Of a stretch of 64,000 bases of DNA, positions 60,683 to 64,000 are shown piece after piece. Within the stretch, counting starts at the first letter, position 1, and each line of letters starts with the position of its first letter. This DNA comes from Myxococcales bacterium (GTDB taxonomy: Bacteria; Myxococcota_A; Bradymonadia; UBA7976; UBA1532): NCBI GenBank assembly GCA_020633465.1, contig JACKDN010000007.1:248001-312000 (forward strand), in the 5' to 3' direction. The notes below the pieces were generated by a model. The model worked only from the letters and a program-made list of their open reading frames with translations, did not search any database and was not told the origin of the DNA. A program made the position numbers and the translations under genes.

Positions 60683-61187
60683 CGAGCAACCCCTCGATGG
60701 GCGAAACCACCACCTCGCCCGCGGCGAGGTCGACCCGGGGGACGAAGGCCTCGACGAAGGGCACCAGGTGCTGCCCCCGCGCGCCCCGGATGACCAGGAC
60801 CGCGGTGGCGGTGTCCGTCATGACGTCGACGACGCGCCCGAGGGGCGCGCCGTCCACCGTCCGCGCCTCGAGGCCGATGAGATCCACGCAGTAGATCTCG
60901 TCGGGATCCGCGATGGGCGCGAAGGCCGCGCGGTCCTCGAACCACTCGGCCCCGGTCAGCGCCTCGGCCGCCTCGCGGCTGTCGACGCCCTCGATCGTCA
61001 GCACCGGCCCCTTGGCGTCGAAGCGCAGGTGCTCGACGCGGCGGAGCTCGGTCTGCCCGGCCTCGCGGCCGATGCGCACCGCGCGGCCGGCCTTCAACAG
61101 CGGGCTCTGCGGGTTGTGCGGCCAGAAGCGGAGCTCACCGCGCACCCCGTGCGCCCGTCCGAAGCGTCCGAACGAGACGAGCGACAC
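60675..61187 (-). CDS. rimM: Ribosome maturation factor RimM
   Basis: Protein of 170 residues that assists 16S rRNA processing and 30S head assembly. N-terminal barrel FGRFGRAHGVRGELRF; PRC-barrel part IYCVDLIGLEARTVDGAPLGRV and HLVPFVEAFVPRVDLAAGEVVV. GTG start; overlaps trmD. Confidence 0.96.
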   Translation of the reverse strand: MSLVSFGRFGRAHGVRGELRFWPHNPQSPLLKAGRAVRIGREAGQTELRRVEHLRFDAKGPVLTIEGVDSREAAEALTGAEWFEDRAAFAPIADPDEIYCVDLIGLEARTVDGAPLGRVVDVMTDTATAVLVIRGARGQHLVPFVEAFVPRVDLAAGEVVVSPIEGLLDG

Positions 61188-61193
61188 GACGGG

Positions 61194-61415
61194 TCAGTCG
61201 GCGATCTCGAGCCCCGGCGCCCGGCCGCGCGCGGCCGAGAGCACGGTCTCGATCGCCCGCACCGTGCGCCCCTGGCGCCCGATCACCGCGCCGCGATCGC
61301 CCTCGGCGACCTGCACCCGGATGACCGGCTCGCCCCGCCGCTCGCCCTCGCTGACCGACACCGCGTCGGGATCGGCGACCAGCGCGCGGACGATGTAGTC
61401 GACGAGGTCGATCAC
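61194..61415 (-). CDS. khpA: KH-domain RNA-binding protein
   Basis: Protein of 73 residues forming a single KH domain. The nucleic-acid-binding GxxG loop is in GAVIGRQGRTVRAIETVL. KhpA proteins are encoded between rpsP and rimM in many bacteria and bind RNA. GTG start 5 bases after the rpsP stop. Confidence 0.93.
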   Translation of the reverse strand: MIDLVDYIVRALVADPDAVSVSEGERRGEPVIRVQVAEGDRGAVIGRQGRTVRAIETVLSAARGRAPGLEIAD

Positions 61416-61420
61416 GTCGC

Positions 61421-61699
61421 TCAGCTCGCCTGCTCGGCGGCGGCCTGCTCGGCCGGCGCCTCGCGGCGGAAACGCCGGATCAGGCTGGCGGTGGTCTTGG
61501 TGGGCGTGGCCCCGACCGACAGCCAGTACTCGAGGCGGTCCACCTTGAAGCTGATCGCGCTGGGATCCTGCATCGGATCGTAGGCGCCGACCTGCTCGAG
61601 GAAACGACCATCACGCTTCGCGCGGCTGTCCGCCGCGACGATGCGATAGTAGGGGCGCTTCTTCGCGCCGAACCGCTGCAACCGGATGTGCACGGCCAT
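61421..61699 (-). CDS. rpsP: 30S ribosomal protein S16
   Basis: Protein of 92 residues. VHIRLQRFGAKKRPYYRIVAAD, RDGRFLEQVGAYDP and RLEYWLSVGATPT are S16 signatures; the C-terminal tail is Ala/Glu-rich. ATG 61699 has AAGGAG 8 bases upstream, so the longer upstream frame is rejected. First gene of the operon rpsP-khpA-rimM-trmD-rplS-rnhB-yraN. Confidence 0.98.
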   Translation of the reverse strand: MAVHIRLQRFGAKKRPYYRIVAADSRAKRDGRFLEQVGAYDPMQDPSAISFKVDRLEYWLSVGATPTKTTASLIRRFRREAPAEQAAAEQAS

Positions 61700-61714
61700 G
61701 TAAGCGACTCCTTG

Positions 61715-61786
61715 CCGCCGCACCGGCCGAAGCCGGCGGCGCTCGCTCTTTTGTTCGTCCGATCCGAGGGCCCGGGGGGCCTCGGA
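61715..61786 (-). promoter_or_regulatory. Leader hairpins of the rpsP operon
   Basis: Two stems lie in the predicted 5' leader: TCCGAGG/CCTCGGA (61763-61769 with 61780-61786), near the transcript start, and GCCGG/CCGGC with a UUCG-type loop on the minus strand (61715-61739). Their role is unknown; ribosomal leaders are often autoregulatory. Confidence 0.35.
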
Positions 61787-61794
61787 GCCCGCGC

Positions 61795-61823
61795 AAACTA
61801 GTGGGGGTCGTGGTTGTTGTCAA
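61795..61823 (-). promoter_or_regulatory. Predicted promoter of the rpsP operon
   Basis: Minus strand TTGACA (61823-61818), 17 bases, TAGTTT (61800-61795). Perfect -35; it begins only 3 bases after the stop of the upstream sulfatase-fold gene and about 95 bases before the rpsP ATG. Confidence 0.7.
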
Positions 61824-61826
61824 CCC

Positions 61827-63914
61827 TCACGGACGGTCGAGCATGCTGTCGCGCAGCGTGCGCAGCGCAATGGGCCGCTCGGCGCCGATCTCGGTGCGCG
61901 CGCCGGGGTCGGCCCGCAGGTTCCACAGCTTCAGCTCGCGGTTGCCCGCGCCGCGCAGCAGCCAGCCGCCGAAGCGCGCGGCGACCTGGTTGCCCAGCCG
62001 CGCGTGGCTGGGCATCGGCGGCGGCGGCAGGCCGTGGAACAGGGCGGGCACGAGGTCGAGGTGGCCCCAGGCGTCCGGGGGCTGCGCGCCGGCGAGCACG
62101 GCGACGGTCTGGGCGACGTCGCCCAGATCGCCGCCGCGGGTGAGCGGCCGGGGCGTGCCGTGGTTGCGCAGGCCCGGGTGCCACACCACCAGGGGGACCT
62201 GGAACACCTCGGGCACCAGCGCGTGGCCGTCCCCCAGCCCGCCGTTCTCGCGCAGCTCCTGACCGACGGTGCCGGCGACGACGATCGCCGTGTCCTCGGC
62301 GACGCCGTGCCGGTGCAGCAGGGCCACCATCTGGCCCACCCAATAGTCGGCGGCGCTCAGCTGCGCGTCGTAGGCGATGCGCAGCTCGCGCCGCTGCGCG
62401 CGCTCGCTGGCCGGATCGTCCATCGTCTCGGGGCGGGCGCGCTGATAGAGCCGCTTGTAGCCCTCGACGGGCTCGAGCGGCACGCGCGGATCGTCGCTGG
62501 CGACGTACAGGAAGAACGGGTGCTTCTTGCGCACGTCGAGCCACGCGTCCATCTCGCGCAGCAGGATGCGCGTCTGCGGCGGCTCGCCCGAGGCGCGCAG
62601 ATCGACGCGGGTCTGGAAGGTCTCGCCGAGCGCCTCGGTCAGCGCGCTGGTGCTGGCCAGCAAGCCGGTGCGGCGGCCGCCCTGCGCCATCACCTCGGCC
62701 AGCGGCGGCCCGTCGGGGTGCGGCTGGAGCAGCCGCAGGTGGCCGTCGGCCGCCGAGGCGCCGCCGCTCCACACCTCGATGGCCGCGGCCCCCTCGGCGG
62801 CGAGCAGATCGATGTTGGGGGTCGCCGCGCGATCGCCGCCGCGCCCGAGCCCGACCCGATCGCTGCGCAGCCCGTCCACCACCCACAGCACGACGTTGCG
62901 CACCGGGGGCACCTCGCCGCGGGGCCGGCCGGGCATCAGGATCGTGGGCTCGATCCAGCCGGCGCGGCCGAGCGAGCCGGCCTCGCCTTCGGTGTCGAGG
63001 TCGAGCCGGATCGGGCGGCCCTGCCAGGGGGCGAGGTCGACGTCGATCTCGGCCGCCGTGCCGGGCTGCACGGTCAGGCGACCCGCCTCGCGGGTGGGCT
63101 CGCCGTCGGCGCCGACGCGCACCACGAAGTCGACCGGGCCGCCCGCCTGCACCGCGGCGCGCGCGAAGAGGCGGCCCCCGACCGGCGGCAGCAGATAGTA
63201 CGACCAGCCGGCGGGCGCCCCGGCCATCAGCGCCGGGCCCTCGACGCCGGCGACCTTCAGCGGGCCGACCCAGGGCCCGTCGGGCAGCGGCGGCGCGTCA
63301 CCCGAGGGCAGGAAGCGCACCGTGCCGATGGCGGCGGGCACGCGCTTCCGGCCCTGGTAGCGGGTGAAGCGGAACCAGAAGCGCAGCGAGTGCTCCCCCG
63401 GCGTGAGCCCCTCGGTGGGCAGCGCGAGGCGCTGCAGGTTGGTGCCGGTGTCGAGGCGCGTGGTGGTGACGGGCTCTTCGTCGACGAAGATGCTGACCAC
63501 CTGGCCGCGCGCGATGGGCCGGAGGGCGATCTCGACCGAGCGCAGCGAGGGGCCCTCGTCGCCGACGGCGAAGAACAGGGTGCCGCCGATGCCCTCGAGC
63601 CAGCTGAGCTGATCGTCGCCGACCGTCTTGGGGGGCAGCCAGGGGCCGCGGTCGGCCAGCTGCGACACGCGCGCCCAGCCCGGCGCGTCGGGGGCCAGCA
63701 GGGGGCCCCCGCGGCGGACGTGGGCGCGATCGGCCGCCTCGACCAGATCGAGGAACACCTCGGGCACGGCCGGCACCGTGGGCGGCGCGACCGGCACGGC
63801 GGCGTCGGCGACGCGGACGGTGGGCTCGAGCGGCGGCGGCGGCGCGTCGGCGCACCCGACGAGCGCGAGCGCCACGATGCAGCGCAGCGCCAGCGTGGCG
63901 GGGCGGGAAGGCAT
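61827..63914 (-). CDS. Sulfatase/alkaline-phosphatase-fold lipoprotein, probably catalytically inactive
   Basis: Protein of 695 residues. ATG 63914 has CAGG 9 bases upstream (ATG 63923 possible); lipobox ALALVGC. Residues 30-330 are a beta-rich N-terminal region (SIFVDEEPVTTTRLDTGTN, GEHSLRFWFRFTRY). The C-terminal half has the sulfatase fold: NVVLWVVDGLRSDRVG, ATPNIDLLAAEG, VPLVVWHPGL. Catalytic elements are lost: the nucleophile region reads EVWSGGASAADG without the C/S-x-P-S-R motif, and the usual SDHGE is AGTVGQE; a later GDGH remains. I infer a non-enzymatic surface or periplasmic protein. It precedes the rpsP operon on the same strand. Confidence 0.7.
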   Translation of the reverse strand: MPSRPATLALRCIVALALVGCADAPPPPLEPTVRVADAAVPVAPPTVPAVPEVFLDLVEAADRAHVRRGGPLLAPDAPGWARVSQLADRGPWLPPKTVGDDQLSWLEGIGGTLFFAVGDEGPSLRSVEIALRPIARGQVVSIFVDEEPVTTTRLDTGTNLQRLALPTEGLTPGEHSLRFWFRFTRYQGRKRVPAAIGTVRFLPSGDAPPLPDGPWVGPLKVAGVEGPALMAGAPAGWSYYLLPPVGGRLFARAAVQAGGPVDFVVRVGADGEPTREAGRLTVQPGTAAEIDVDLAPWQGRPIRLDLDTEGEAGSLGRAGWIEPTILMPGRPRGEVPPVRNVVLWVVDGLRSDRVGLGRGGDRAATPNIDLLAAEGAAAIEVWSGGASAADGHLRLLQPHPDGPPLAEVMAQGGRRTGLLASTSALTEALGETFQTRVDLRASGEPPQTRILLREMDAWLDVRKKHPFFLYVASDDPRVPLEPVEGYKRLYQRARPETMDDPASERAQRRELRIAYDAQLSAADYWVGQMVALLHRHGVAEDTAIVVAGTVGQELRENGGLGDGHALVPEVFQVPLVVWHPGLRNHGTPRPLTRGGDLGDVAQTVAVLAGAQPPDAWGHLDLVPALFHGLPPPPMPSHARLGNQVAARFGGWLLRGAGNRELKLWNLRADPGARTEIGAERPIALRTLRDSMLDRP

Positions 63915-63983
63915 CGCGCGCATCCTGCCGCCCGGCGCGGGGCGAATCAACCGGCGAGGGGCTCGCGGCCGCCGCGTGCACCG

Positions 63984-63989
63984 TTGACA
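63984..63989 (+). promoter_or_regulatory. Possible -35 element at the window edge
   Basis: TTGACA on the plus strand, 11 bases before the window ends. It could serve a plus-strand gene beyond the edge; the -10 is not visible. Confidence 0.25.
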
Positions 63990-64000
63990 ACGCGGTGTGG

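Overview
The window is very GC-rich DNA, probably over 70 % G+C, from a Gram-negative bacterium with a lipoprotein-rich envelope. It has many lipobox signal peptides, cysteine-rich lipoproteins of the DxxC type, very long TPR proteins, an AgmX/PglI-type C-terminal domain and a myxobacterial-type PilZ domain. Together these point to Myxococcota (former Deltaproteobacteria). No rRNA, tRNA, CRISPR array, IS element or prophage is visible.

Layout. 0-6.6 kb: a coupled plus-strand run (cysteine-rich lipoprotein, cyclic-nucleotide-binding protein, IPT/TIG-zincin lipoprotein, DUF192 lipoprotein), a PilZ protein on the minus strand, a membrane zincin with a TPR tail, and an NTF2-like lipoprotein. 6.7-15.3 kb: a giant minus-strand TPR gene of about 2,850 codons, broken by frameshifts. 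15.4-19.9 kb: a tightly overlapping plus-strand run of inactive M16-like peptidase, prmA, rsmE and an RDD membrane protein. 20-23.8 kb: an MshEN/HEAT-repeat protein and ctaB. 24.3-35.7 kb: an outer-membrane barrel, an orphan NtrC-type regulator, a zincin/beta-propeller/barrel protein, an Ig-like lipoprotein, a phospholipase D lipoprotein and rsmI. 35.8-57.7 kb: the centrepiece, seven minus-strand genes that match the core of the Myxococcus Glt/Agl gliding and focal-adhesion machinery: GltC-, GltD(AgmU)-, GltE(AglT)-, GltF(CglF)- and GltG-like proteins in that order, then a small TPR lipoprotein and a 4,013-residue TPR protein. 58-64 kb: a cysteine-rich lipoprotein, the rpsP-khpA-rimM-trmD-rplS-rnhB-yraN translation operon, and a sulfatase-fold lipoprotein that has lost catalytic motifs.

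Two features are structural rather than genic. The two convergent intergenic regions at 23.8-24.3 kb and 32.25-32.75 kb carry arrays of one hexanucleotide family (KTGMCC), arranged as inverted repeats and joined to a shared GC-rich core. Separately, almost every gene between about 5.4 and 30.3 kb, including the housekeeping genes prmA, rsmE and ctaB, is broken by one-base shifts, often in short G or C runs. Genes on both sides of that stretch are intact. This looks like uncorrected sequence error rather than decay, so I treat these loci as genes with broken frames.

Recurring promoter shape: TTGnnn, 16-18 bases, TAnnnT/TATAAC. Start codons are often GTG, and neighbouring genes commonly overlap by GTGA or ATGA.
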